Part shown: one piece after another, positions 6,543 through 12,770 of the stretch
How the letters are laid out: every line of letters begins with the position of its first letter
How positions within the stretch are numbered: the stretch's first letter is position 1
Assembly (NCBI GenBank): GCA_002493755.1
Contig: DKZT01000026.1
Coordinates: forward strand, 1,265-14,052
Source of the DNA: Ruminococcaceae bacterium UBA7067
GTDB lineage: Bacteria > Bacillota > Clostridia > Oscillospirales > Acutalibacteraceae
Length of the DNA stretch: 12,788 nt
Reading direction: 5' to 3'
The notes under the pieces: model-generated
Told to the model about the DNA's origin: nothing
Database searches by the model: none
The model's input: the letters and a program-made list of their open reading frames with translations, nothing else
Program-made: the position numbers and the translations under genes

Positions 6543-7364
6543 TTGCTTTTTCAAACTAAAAACGAAAACAAACTAACAAATCTTTCAATATCACAAATAA
6601 ACCAAAACCGCTTTCAGCCCCGGTCTGATTTTAACCGCGATGAGCTGATGAAGCTTGCAGAGAGCATCGAGCATAACGGACTTATTCAGCCGATAGTTGT
6701 CCGCAGAGTTACTCCGGACAGCTATGAGCTTATTGTTGGCGAACGGCGGCTGCGAGCCTGTGTTATGGCTGGTCTGACACGAATACCGGCGGTTATTATT
6801 AATTGCTCACAGCGGCAAAGTGCAATACTTTCTCTTATTGAAAACCTCGAAAGAACCGACTTGAATATGTTTGAGCAGGCTCGGGCAATACGCAGGCTTC
6901 TGCTTGACTGCAGAATGACGCAGGAACAGGTTGCAAAGCAGCTCGGAAAAAATCAGAGTACAATAGCGAATAAGCTCAGACTTCTGCGCTTAGAGGACGA
7001 GGAACAGAATATGATATTGTCGCTCGGATTATCGGAGCGACACGCAAGACTTTTTTTAAAGGTTGAGGGTGAGCAGAGAATACAATGCATTAACAAAGCA
7101 GCGAAATATAATATGACGGTTGCCCAGACTGAGCAAATGATTAATAATATGCTGTCATCACACGAAGAACCGCACAACAAGCCGAAGATAGTAATTAAGG
7201 ATGTGCGCATATTTATGAATACGATAAATAAGGCGCTTGAAACAATGAAGCAAAGCGGAGTGAGCGCCGCCTTGTCTAAAAAAGAAAACGACGATTACAT
7301 AGAATACACTGTGAAGATAGCAAAATCCCCCTCACCACCTCAGACAGGCAGAATATCTGCATAA
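6543..7364 (+). CDS. noc: Noc, nucleoid occlusion protein (ParB-family paralogue)
   Basis: Noc binds its own DNA sites and the membrane, keeping the division septum off the nucleoid. The protein has the ParB N-terminal CTPase domain with GERRLRA (66-72) and ENLERTDL (100-107), then a helix-turn-helix at about 126-145 with QSTIANKLRLLRL, nearly identical to Bacillus Noc. The C-terminal DVRIFMNTINKAL...SGV block also matches the Noc C-terminal domain better than that of Spo0J. It lacks the GGLGKGL N-terminus of Spo0J, which is encoded separately at 8626. The start is taken as TTG at 6543 because GGAGGTG sits 6 nt before it; the in-frame ATG at 6528 has no upstream ribosome binding site and itself overlaps the GGAGG. 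The resulting 273-aa protein begins MLFQTKNENK. Confidence is lower for Noc versus a second ParB than for the family itself. Confidence 0.82.
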   Translation: MLFQTKNENKLTNLSISQINQNRFQPRSDFNRDELMKLAESIEHNGLIQPIVVRRVTPDSYELIVGERRLRACVMAGLTRIPAVIINCSQRQSAILSLIENLERTDLNMFEQARAIRRLLLDCRMTQEQVAKQLGKNQSTIANKLRLLRLEDEEQNMILSLGLSERHARLFLKVEGEQRIQCINKAAKYNMTVAQTEQMINNMLSSHEEPHNKPKIVIKDVRIFMNTINKALETMKQSGVSAALSKKENDDYIEYTVKIAKSPSPPQTGRISA

Positions 7365-7421
7365 TACTAACTCAGAGTACGACTAATTTATTCATACCCA
7401 TTTCCTTATCTGAACCCCTTA

Positions 7422-7456
7422 TGCGAAAGACCTCGGTTAAAGCCGGGGTCTTTTGC
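7422..7456 (+). terminator. Intrinsic terminator after noc
   Basis: The arms AAAGACCTCGG (7426-7436) and CCGGGGTCTTT (7443-7453) pair along their full 11 bp with one G-T pair, around a 6-nt loop, and the second arm ends in TTTT. It lies 57 nt after the noc stop. It separates noc from the parA transcription unit and ends just before parS. Confidence 0.85.
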
Positions 7457-7457
7457 G

Positions 7458-7473
7458 TGTTTCACGTGAAACA
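7458..7473. promoter_or_regulatory. parS chromosome-partition site between noc and parA
   Basis: TGTTTCACGTGAAACA is a perfect 16-bp palindrome matching the Bacillus parS consensus and identical to the copy in mnmG 2.4 kb upstream. It starts 1-2 nt after the noc terminator and lies about 380 bp before parA, in the normal place for an origin-proximal partition site. Confidence 0.95.
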
Positions 7474-7528
7474 GTTAATGCGGCTTTGCCTGTTAAGATT
7501 CTCATTGCTGAATGTATGATAGAATCTT

Positions 7529-7666
7529 GGCTCCCATTGAGGGGAGCTGGCGGCGAAAGCCGACGGATGAGGTGGTGTTTGCTCTGCTGAGTATATTCAA
7601 AGCGTTCATCGGTTCGAGCATCCCCTCATCAGTCACTCCGTGACAGCTTCCCCTCAAGGGGAAGCC
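7529..7666. mobile_element. MITE-like palindromic element B
   Basis: This 138-bp element has imperfect terminal inverted repeats of about 45 bp: the left end starts GGCTCCCATTGAGGGGAGCT, and the right end read in reverse starts GGCTTCCCCTTGAGGGGAAG. Both continue through GATGAGG (7566-7572, and its complement at 7624-7630). Small hairpins are nested inside: CTCCC/GGGAG (7531-7546), CGGC-GAAA-GCCG with a GNRA-type loop (7551-7562), GTCAC/GTGAC (7632-7644), and CTTCCCCT/AGGGGAAG (7647-7664). There is no credible gene. From memory, similar GGCTCCCC...GGGGAGCTG elements are common between genes in gut clostridia. No transposase and no clear target duplication is visible. AAGATTCT (7495-7502) and AGAATCTT (7521-7528) form a further inverted repeat just outside the left end. 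Confidence 0.7.
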
Positions 7667-7690
7667 TAAACTCGTAGCAAAATTCATATC

Positions 7691-7746
7691 AACTTTAAAC
7701 TAAAAACTAAAAGCTCAAAACTCTAAACTCAAAACTCAAAACTCTA
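7691..7746. repeat. Heptad-repeat array 3 (upstream of parA)
   Basis: Eight consecutive 7-bp units in perfect register read AACTTTA, AACTAAA, AACTAAA, AGCTCAA, AACTCTA, AACTCAA, AACTCAA, AACTCTA. This is the complementary-strand version of the GAGT heptad, with the left units degenerate. It follows element B by 24 nt and ends 20 nt before the parA -35 region. No forward-strand partner arm is visible in this gap. Confidence 0.88.
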
Positions 7747-7765
7747 AATAAATTTAAAAAATGGC

Positions 7766-7843
7766 TTTAAAATGCCGAGTAAAAGTGGTATAATACCAAT
7801 TACAGAACAGTATATGAAATTATGCTTTTAAAGTAAAAGGAGG
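7766..7843 (+). promoter_or_regulatory. Promoter and ribosome binding site of parA
   Basis: An extended -10 box TGGTATAAT (7786-7794) has a -35 candidate TTTAAA (7766-7771) at 17-bp spacing. The -10 sits inside a palindrome TGGTAT-A-ATACCA (7786-7798), a possible repressor site. The ribosome binding site AAAGGAGG ends at 7843, 9 nt before the GTG start. Confidence 0.7.
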
Positions 7844-7852
7844 AAAAGCTCC

Positions 7853-8614
7853 GTGGCAAAAATTATAGCAGTTGCCAACCAGAAAGGCGGCGTGGGAAAA
7901 ACAACCACAGCCGTTAATTTATCGGCGGCACTTGGAATAAACGGCAAAAAAACCTTGCTTATCGACATTGACCCTCAGGGCAACGCAACAAGCGGCGTTG
8001 GTGTTGACAGGCGAACAGTTGAAAAATCAACCTATAACATTCTTGTTGACGGAATGAAGGCTGAAGATGTGCTGATACATACTGATTTCAAATGTCTTGA
8101 CCTGCTTCCCTCAAGCCTTGATTTAGCGGCGAGTGAGATTGAAATTATTGATAAAAAGCACCGTGAAGCAATTCTTAAAAATGCGGTAAACCCGATAAGA
8201 GGAAATTATGATTATATAATTATCGACTGTCCTCCGTCACTCGGATTAATTACAACAAACGCTCTGTGCCTTGCTGACAGGCTCTTAGTTCCTATTCAGT
8301 GTGAATACTACGCTCTTGAGGGTCTGTCACAGCTGATGAACACCGTAAGACGTGTTAAGCGCCAGTATAACGAGCGCCTTGAGATGGAGGGTGTTCTGCT
8401 TACTATGTATGACGGCAGGCTTAATCTTACTCAGCAGGTTGTTGAGGAGGTAAAAACCTATTTTCCGAGAAAGGTTTTCAATACCGTTATTGCAAGAGGA
8501 GTAAGGCTCTCGGAAGCGCCGAGCTTCGGTCAGCCGATTATGTACTACGATAAAACCTGCAAGGGAAGTCAGGCTTATATGGCGCTTGCAGAGGAAATAA
8601 TAAATAAGAATTAG
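7853..8614 (+). CDS. parA: ParA/Soj, chromosome-partition ATPase
   Basis: This Walker-type ATPase works with ParB to move and separate origin regions; in Bacillus, Soj also regulates DnaA. The 253-aa length is typical of the chromosomal Soj class, which lacks an N-terminal DNA-binding domain. Motifs: deviant Walker A KGGVGKTT (11-18) with the signature lysine, the switch I region with DIDPQGNATSG (Asp40), and Walker B IIIDCPPSLG with Asp125. The GTG start at 7853 follows GGAGG at 9-nt spacing. It is the first gene of parA-parB-serS: parB starts 11 nt after its stop. Transcription likely comes from the extended -10 promoter just upstream. Confidence 0.96.
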   Translation: MAKIIAVANQKGGVGKTTTAVNLSAALGINGKKTLLIDIDPQGNATSGVGVDRRTVEKSTYNILVDGMKAEDVLIHTDFKCLDLLPSSLDLAASEIEIIDKKHREAILKNAVNPIRGNYDYIIIDCPPSLGLITTNALCLADRLLVPIQCEYYALEGLSQLMNTVRRVKRQYNERLEMEGVLLTMYDGRLNLTQQVVEEVKTYFPRKVFNTVIARGVRLSEAPSFGQPIMYYDKTCKGSQAYMALAEEIINKN

Positions 8615-8625
8615 GAGGGAGATAG

Positions 8626-9492
8626 ATGGCGGTAAAAAAAGGCGGCTTGGGCAAGGGCTTAAGCGCAATATTTATGGAAAATGAGAGCGAGGACAGCCGC
8701 TCAACCGTAACGCTAAAAATATCCGAGCTTCAGCCGAACAGAGATCAGCCAAGGCGTGAATTTGACGAAAAAAGCCTTGCCGAGCTTGCTGATTCAATAT
8801 CACAGCACGGAATACTTCAGCCGCTTCTTGTTCGTCCGTTTCTTGACGGCGGCTATCAGATTGTTGCAGGAGAAAGACGGTACAGAGCGGCAAGAATGGC
8901 GGGACTTACAGAGGTTCCCGTTGTAATCAGGGATTTATCAGACAGCGAAACAATGCAGCTTGCGCTTATCGAAAACCTGCAAAGAGAGGATTTGACTCCC
9001 GTTGAGGAGGCAAAGGGCTATAAGCAGCTGATGGACAATTACGGTCTTAAGCAGGAGGAGGTTTCAAGAGTAGTCGGCAAATCCCGTCCTGCAATAGCAA
9101 ATACACTCAGACTTTTAGATCTTCCCGAGGATATACTTAAGCTTATATCGGACGGCAAGCTGAGCGCAGGACACGGCAGAACGCTGTTAGCATTTAAAAA
9201 CCCTGCTGAAATGGAAAAGGCGGCAAGGCTTGCTTCAACCGAGGATATATCCGTAAGAGAGCTTGAACGGCTTGCAAAAAAAAGCAACAAGGCGCTTGAA
9301 AATGCAGATGTTCAGAAAATATATGAAAAGAAGCTTTCTTATTACGGCGAGGTTGAGCTTGCGCTTAAGGAGCATCTCGGCAGAAAAATCAAGGTAAACG
9401 GCAATGAAAAAAAGGGCGTGCTTGAAATAGAATTTTACGGCAAGGACGACCTGACATATATAGCAAAATTATTGGGACAAGAGGAAAAGTGA
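8626..9492 (+). CDS. parB: ParB/Spo0J, parS-binding CTPase clamp
   Basis: ParB binds parS, switches with CTP into a sliding clamp, spreads, and stimulates ParA. The 288-aa product starts MAVKKGGLGKGLSAIF; this basic N-terminal GLGKGL motif activates ParA ATPase in the family. The CTP-binding domain has AGERRYRAAR (81-90) and ENLQREDL (116-123). The helix-turn-helix, at about 142-161, includes GKSRPAIANTLRLLDLP, and the C-terminal 60 residues match the dimerisation domain position. The ribosome binding site AGGAGGGAG lies in the 11-nt gap after parA, so the two are translated together. The two perfect parS sites at 5045 and 7458 are its expected targets. serS begins 10 nt downstream. Confidence 0.96.
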   Translation: MAVKKGGLGKGLSAIFMENESEDSRSTVTLKISELQPNRDQPRREFDEKSLAELADSISQHGILQPLLVRPFLDGGYQIVAGERRYRAARMAGLTEVPVVIRDLSDSETMQLALIENLQREDLTPVEEAKGYKQLMDNYGLKQEEVSRVVGKSRPAIANTLRLLDLPEDILKLISDGKLSAGHGRTLLAFKNPAEMEKAARLASTEDISVRELERLAKKSNKALENADVQKIYEKKLSYYGEVELALKEHLGRKIKVNGNEKKGVLEIEFYGKDDLTYIAKLLGQEEK

Positions 9493-9502
9493 GGAATAAA
9501 AA

Positions 9503-10789
9503 ATGTTAGACATTAAATTTTTAAGGGAAAACCCTGAAATCGTTAAGGAAAATATCAGAAAGAAGTTTCAGGACAGAAAGCTTGTGCTTGTAGACGAGGT
9601 TATCGAGCTTGATATTCAGTCGAGAAAGGCAAAGCAGGAGGCTGACTCGCTCAGAGCCAACCGCAACAAAATTTCAAAGCAGATAGGCGCGCTGATGGCT
9701 CAGGGCAAAAAGGAAGAAGCCGAGCAGACAAAGCAGCTTGTCAAGGAGCAGGGCGAGCGTCTTGCACAGCTTGAGGAGCAGGAAAAGCAGCTTTCGGACG
9801 AGATAACAAAGAGAATGATGGTTATACCGAACATTATCGATTCGACAGTTCCGATAGGCGAGGACGACAGCAAAAATGTTGAGGTTAAACGCTACGGCGA
9901 GCCGTTCGTGCCTGATTTTGAGGTTCCGTATCACACGGATATTATGGAGAAATTAAACGGAATTGACCTTGACAGCGCAAGAAAGGTTGCAGGAAACGGA
10001 TTTTACTATCTGATGGGCGACATAGCAAGGCTTCACTCGGCTGTTATCTCATACGCAAGAGATTTTATGATTAACAAGGGCTTTACCTACTGCGTACCGC
10101 CGTTTATGATAAGAAGCAATGTTGTAACAGGCGTTATGAGCTTTGACGAGATGGACGCTATGATGTATAAGATTGAGGGTGAGGACCTTTATCTTATCGG
10201 AACAAGCGAGCATTCAATGATAGGCAAGTTCATTGACACAATTAATAAGGAAGAGGAGCTGCCCTACACACTTACAAGCTATTCACCGTGCTTCAGAAAG
10301 GAAAAGGGCGCGCACGGAATTGAGGAGCGCGGAGTTTACAGAATACATCAGTTTGAAAAGCAGGAAATGATAGTTGTCTGCAAGCCTGAGGACAGTATGG
10401 CTTGGTTTGACAAGCTGTGGAGCTACACCGTTGAGCTGTTCCGTTCGCTTGATGTTCCCGTAAGAACTCTTGAGTGCTGCAGCGGTGATTTAGCTGACCT
10501 TAAGGTTAAGTCAATCGACGTTGAGGCTTGGTCACCCAGACAGAAGAAATACTTTGAGGTAGGCAGCTGTTCAAACCTCGGCGACGCTCAGGCACGCAGA
10601 CTTAAAATCAGAGTGAACGGAGAAAACGGAAAATATTTTGCACATACTCTTAACAACACTGTTGTTGCTCCGCCGAGAATGTTAATTGCATTTTTAGAGA
10701 ATAATTTAAATGAAGACGGCTCAGTGAGAATACCTGAAGCACTTCGTCCGTATATGGGCGGCGCGGAGGTTATTGCTCCGAAAAAATAA
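9503..10789 (+). CDS. serS: Seryl-tRNA synthetase, divergent (archaeal-like) motif 2/3 form
   Basis: This class II synthetase charges tRNA-Ser with serine. The 428-aa protein has the N-terminal tRNA-binding coiled coil at about 30-105 (dense Lys/Glu/Gln heptads), then the catalytic core. TSEH (234-237) fits the TxE serine-binding loop. Motif 2 reads CFRKEKGAHGIEERG and continues VYRIHQFEK (263-286). Motif 3 contains NNTVVAPPRMLIAFLENN with Arg392. The common bacterial enzyme has an AG.DTRGLIR.HQF motif 2 and an NGSG..VGR motif 3; this one, with EAWSPRQKKYFEV and SNLGDAQARRLKIR, is closer to what I recall of archaeal enzymes and of a form common in clostridia. All expected catalytic residues appear present. 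The parB stop overlaps the TGAGGA ribosome binding site, so it is probably in the parAB transcript. Confidence 0.93.
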   Translation: MLDIKFLRENPEIVKENIRKKFQDRKLVLVDEVIELDIQSRKAKQEADSLRANRNKISKQIGALMAQGKKEEAEQTKQLVKEQGERLAQLEEQEKQLSDEITKRMMVIPNIIDSTVPIGEDDSKNVEVKRYGEPFVPDFEVPYHTDIMEKLNGIDLDSARKVAGNGFYYLMGDIARLHSAVISYARDFMINKGFTYCVPPFMIRSNVVTGVMSFDEMDAMMYKIEGEDLYLIGTSEHSMIGKFIDTINKEEELPYTLTSYSPCFRKEKGAHGIEERGVYRIHQFEKQEMIVVCKPEDSMAWFDKLWSYTVELFRSLDVPVRTLECCSGDLADLKVKSIDVEAWSPRQKKYFEVGSCSNLGDAQARRLKIRVNGENGKYFAHTLNNTVVAPPRMLIAFLENNLNEDGSVRIPEALRPYMGGAEVIAPKK

Positions 10790-10790
10790 G

Positions 10791-10874
10791 TTGACAAAAG
10801 CAGGTTTTACTGTTAAAATCGAATTTAAAATATTCATTCATCAGCAAGAGAATATTAAGTGAATTAACAGGAGG
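10791..10874 (+). promoter_or_regulatory. Near-consensus promoter and ribosome binding site of guaB
   Basis: TTGACA (10791-10796) and TAAAAT (10814-10819), with a 17-bp spacer and an upstream TG, form a strong sigma-A-type promoter that starts 2 nt after the serS stop. The leader of about 58 nt contains a weak AATATTC/GAATATT inverted repeat (10829-10835 with 10850-10856) and AGGAGG (10869-10874), 9 nt from the ATG. No purine-riboswitch-like structure is evident. Confidence 0.85.
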
Positions 10875-10883
10875 AAAGAGAGT

Positions 10884-12362
10884 ATGTTAAACACAAATTT
10901 CAGTGGAAAGTTTATCAAAGAGGGTCTTACCTTTGACGATGTTCTTCTGATTCCGGGTGAGTCAAACGTAGAACCGAAAAATGTTGACGTAAGCACATAT
11001 GTCACAAAGAAAATCAAGCTCAACACGCCGCTTATGACAGCAGCTATGGACACCGTAACCGAAACAAATATGGCTATTGCAATGGCAAGAGAGGGCGGTA
11101 TCGGCGTTATTCACAAGAATATGTCAATCGAGCGTCAGGCTGACCAGGTTGACAGAGTTAAGCGTTCTGAAAACGGCGTTATTGTAAACCCGTTCTATCT
11201 TGCTCCGGAAAATACCGTAAGCGAGGCAAACGAGCTTATGGCGAAGTATAAAATCAGCGGCGTTCCGATCTGCCGTGACGGCAAGCTTGTCGGAATCCTT
11301 ACCAACCGTGATTTGAGATTTATGACGGAATATGATTACTCTCAGCCTATTTCAAATGTAATGACAAAGGAAAAGCTCATTACTGCTCCGGTAGGCACAA
11401 AGCTCGCCGAAGCTCAGGAAATCCTCCGTCAGCACAAGATAGAGAAGCTGCCGCTTGTTGATGAAAACGGTTATTTAAAGGGACTTATCACGATAAAGGA
11501 TATTGAGAAGTCAAGCCAGTATCCGAACTCCGCAAGAGATGAATCCGGCAGACTTCTCTGTGCAGCCGCTATCGGCGCAACCGCCGATGTGCTCGACAGA
11601 GTTGCGGCTCTTATTGAGTCACAGGTAGATTTGCTTGTTCTCGATTCCGCACACGGTCACAATATCAATGTTATCAATGCCGTTAAAAAGGTTAAGAAGG
11701 CTTACCCGAATGTTCAGCTTGTTGCAGGTAATGTCGCAACCGCAGACGCAACTAAGGCTCTTATTGAGGCAGGCGCAGACTGCGTAAAGGTTGGTATCGG
11801 ACCCGGCTCAATCTGTACAACCCGTGTTGTTGCAGGTATCGGTGTGCCGCAGATTACTGCTATTTATGATTCGGCCTGTGCTGCGGCGCAGTACGGTATT
11901 CCGGTTATTGCAGACGGAGGCATCAAGTATTCGGGCGATATTGTTAAGGCTCTCGCCGCAGGCGGCAGTGTTGCAATGATAGGCTCGCTTGTTGCAGGTT
12001 GTGAGGAATCTCCGGGTGAGAGTGAAATTTATCAGGGCAGACAGTTCAAGGTATACAGAGGAATGGGCAGCCTTGGCGCAATGGGCAAGGGCAGCCAGGA
12101 CAGATACTTCCAGAGCGGCTTCAAGAAGTTTGTTCCGGAAGGCGTTGAGGGTCGTGTTCCTTACAAGGGAATGCTCAGTGACACTATTTATCAGATGCTC
12201 GGCGGTCTGCGTGCAGGTATGGGTTATACAGGCTGTGCAAGTATTGCAGAACTTCACGAAAAGGCACAGTTCGTAAAGATTACGGGCGCAGGTCTTAAGG
12301 AAAGCCATCCGCACGATATTCAGATTACAAAGGAAGCCCCGAACTACTCATTCTCAATTTAA
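10884..12362 (+). CDS. guaB: Inosine-5'-monophosphate dehydrogenase
   Basis: GuaB oxidises IMP to XMP with NAD+, the rate-limiting step of guanine nucleotide synthesis. The 492-aa protein is full length. The barrel starts with LTFDDVLLIPG (15-25). Two CBS domains occupy about 100-150 and 156-212, inserted in the barrel as usual and able to bind regulatory nucleotides. The active-site loop GPGSICTT places the catalytic Cys at 311. Later blocks are IADGGIKYSGDI, the YRGMGSLGAM segment, and the flap with EGRVPYKG. It has its own promoter immediately after serS and a strong terminator at 12441-12475, so it forms a separate single-gene unit. In many relatives guaB is elsewhere, so its presence here is a lineage-specific attachment to the origin-side block. 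Confidence 0.97.
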   Translation: MLNTNFSGKFIKEGLTFDDVLLIPGESNVEPKNVDVSTYVTKKIKLNTPLMTAAMDTVTETNMAIAMAREGGIGVIHKNMSIERQADQVDRVKRSENGVIVNPFYLAPENTVSEANELMAKYKISGVPICRDGKLVGILTNRDLRFMTEYDYSQPISNVMTKEKLITAPVGTKLAEAQEILRQHKIEKLPLVDENGYLKGLITIKDIEKSSQYPNSARDESGRLLCAAAIGATADVLDRVAALIESQVDLLVLDSAHGHNINVINAVKKVKKAYPNVQLVAGNVATADATKALIEAGADCVKVGIGPGSICTTRVVAGIGVPQITAIYDSACAAAQYGIPVIADGGIKYSGDIVKALAAGGSVAMIGSLVAGCEESPGESEIYQGRQFKVYRGMGSLGAMGKGSQDRYFQSGFKKFVPEGVEGRVPYKGMLSDTIYQMLGGLRAGMGYTGCASIAELHEKAQFVKITGAGLKESHPHDIQITKEAPNYSFSI

Positions 12363-12368
12363 TTTATA

Positions 12369-12427
12369 GAGTTTTGAGTTTAGAGTTTTGAGTTTAGAGT
12401 TATTAAAAACTCCACTCTCCACTCTAA
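12369..12427. repeat. Heptad-repeat hairpin 4 (after guaB)
   Basis: The left arm starts 7 nt after the guaB stop: GAGTTTT, GAGTTTA, GAGTTTT, GAGTTTA, GAGTTAT in 7-nt steps (12369-12403). The right arm (12408-12427) ends ACTCTCC, ACTCTAA. The arms are only 4 nt apart, so a compact hairpin can form in the guaB mRNA tail ahead of the terminator. The right arm contains the GGA-type variant (read in reverse, GAGTGGA), the same as in the array at the window end. Confidence 0.88.
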
Positions 12428-12440
12428 AACAGAACATTAT

Positions 12441-12475
12441 AAAAAAGACCTTCGCAATATGTGAAGGTCTTTTTT
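12441..12475 (+). terminator. Intrinsic terminator of guaB
   Basis: AAAAAAGACCTTC (12441-12453) pairs perfectly with GAAGGTCTTTTTT (12463-12475), and two inner pairs reduce the loop to about 5 nt. The hairpin has T-runs on the + side and A-runs before it, so it could also work for transcripts coming from the right. Confidence 0.93.
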
Positions 12476-12770
12476 GTGGTTGAAATTAAAAGTTGAAATT
12501 AAATTAACATTATTAACAGGAAAATGAGGAAAAATAACGCAAAATCACCCTTAAAACACGAAAAACGCCGTAAAAAGGACGAGTTTTATTAACATTTCTT
12601 CAAAAGAATAAACATTTTAAAACCACAAGATATTGCGTTATTAACATTCAAAAATTATAGATGTGGACAAAAATTATAATATATCGAACAAGTTCAAAAA
12701 ATTAATAACATTATCAACATTTTGATGTTGATAACTTGAATTTTTGCGCCGTTTTTGCGGCTGTGCCGCA
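12476..12770. other. AT-rich gene-free region with clustered DnaA-box-like 9-mers (possible origin or DnaA-binding region)
   Basis: No credible gene is seen on either strand. Six 9-mers resemble the DnaA box TTATCCACA: TTATTAACA at 12510-12518, 12586-12594 and 12638-12646 (+); TTGTCCACA read on the minus strand at 12662-12670; and TTATCAACA at 12711-12719 (+) and 12726-12734 (-). Only the fourth is a one-mismatch match with the CCACA core; the two TTATCAACA sites also differ at one position, and the TTATTAACA sites at two. Stretches between them are very AT-rich, as in unwinding elements. Gene orientation argues that the main origin is left of the window, beyond rpmH, so this may be a secondary or DnaA-titrating cluster, or the upstream region of an unseen gene. 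A small perfect hairpin TGCGGC/GCCGCA lies at 12756-12770. Confidence 0.4.
12711..12734. repeat. Palindromic pair of DnaA-box-like sites
   Basis: TTATCAACAT (12711-12720) and ATGTTGATAA (12725-12734) are perfect 10-bp inverted arms around TTTG. Each arm contains a TTATCAACA box, so two boxes face each other. It could also be an operator or an RNA hairpin of an unseen leader. Confidence 0.75.

Noticed and set aside
7502..7687. 61-codon minus-strand frame over element B
   Set aside because: It follows the palindrome and has no ribosome binding site; the DNA is better explained as a non-coding repeat.
10826..10883. guaB leader as a purine riboswitch
   Set aside because: At about 58 nt it is short, with only a weak inverted repeat and no recognisable aptamer core or terminator.
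11808..12314. 168-codon open frame on the minus strand
   Set aside because: It lies wholly within guaB, has no ribosome binding site, and its composition is that of an antisense shadow.
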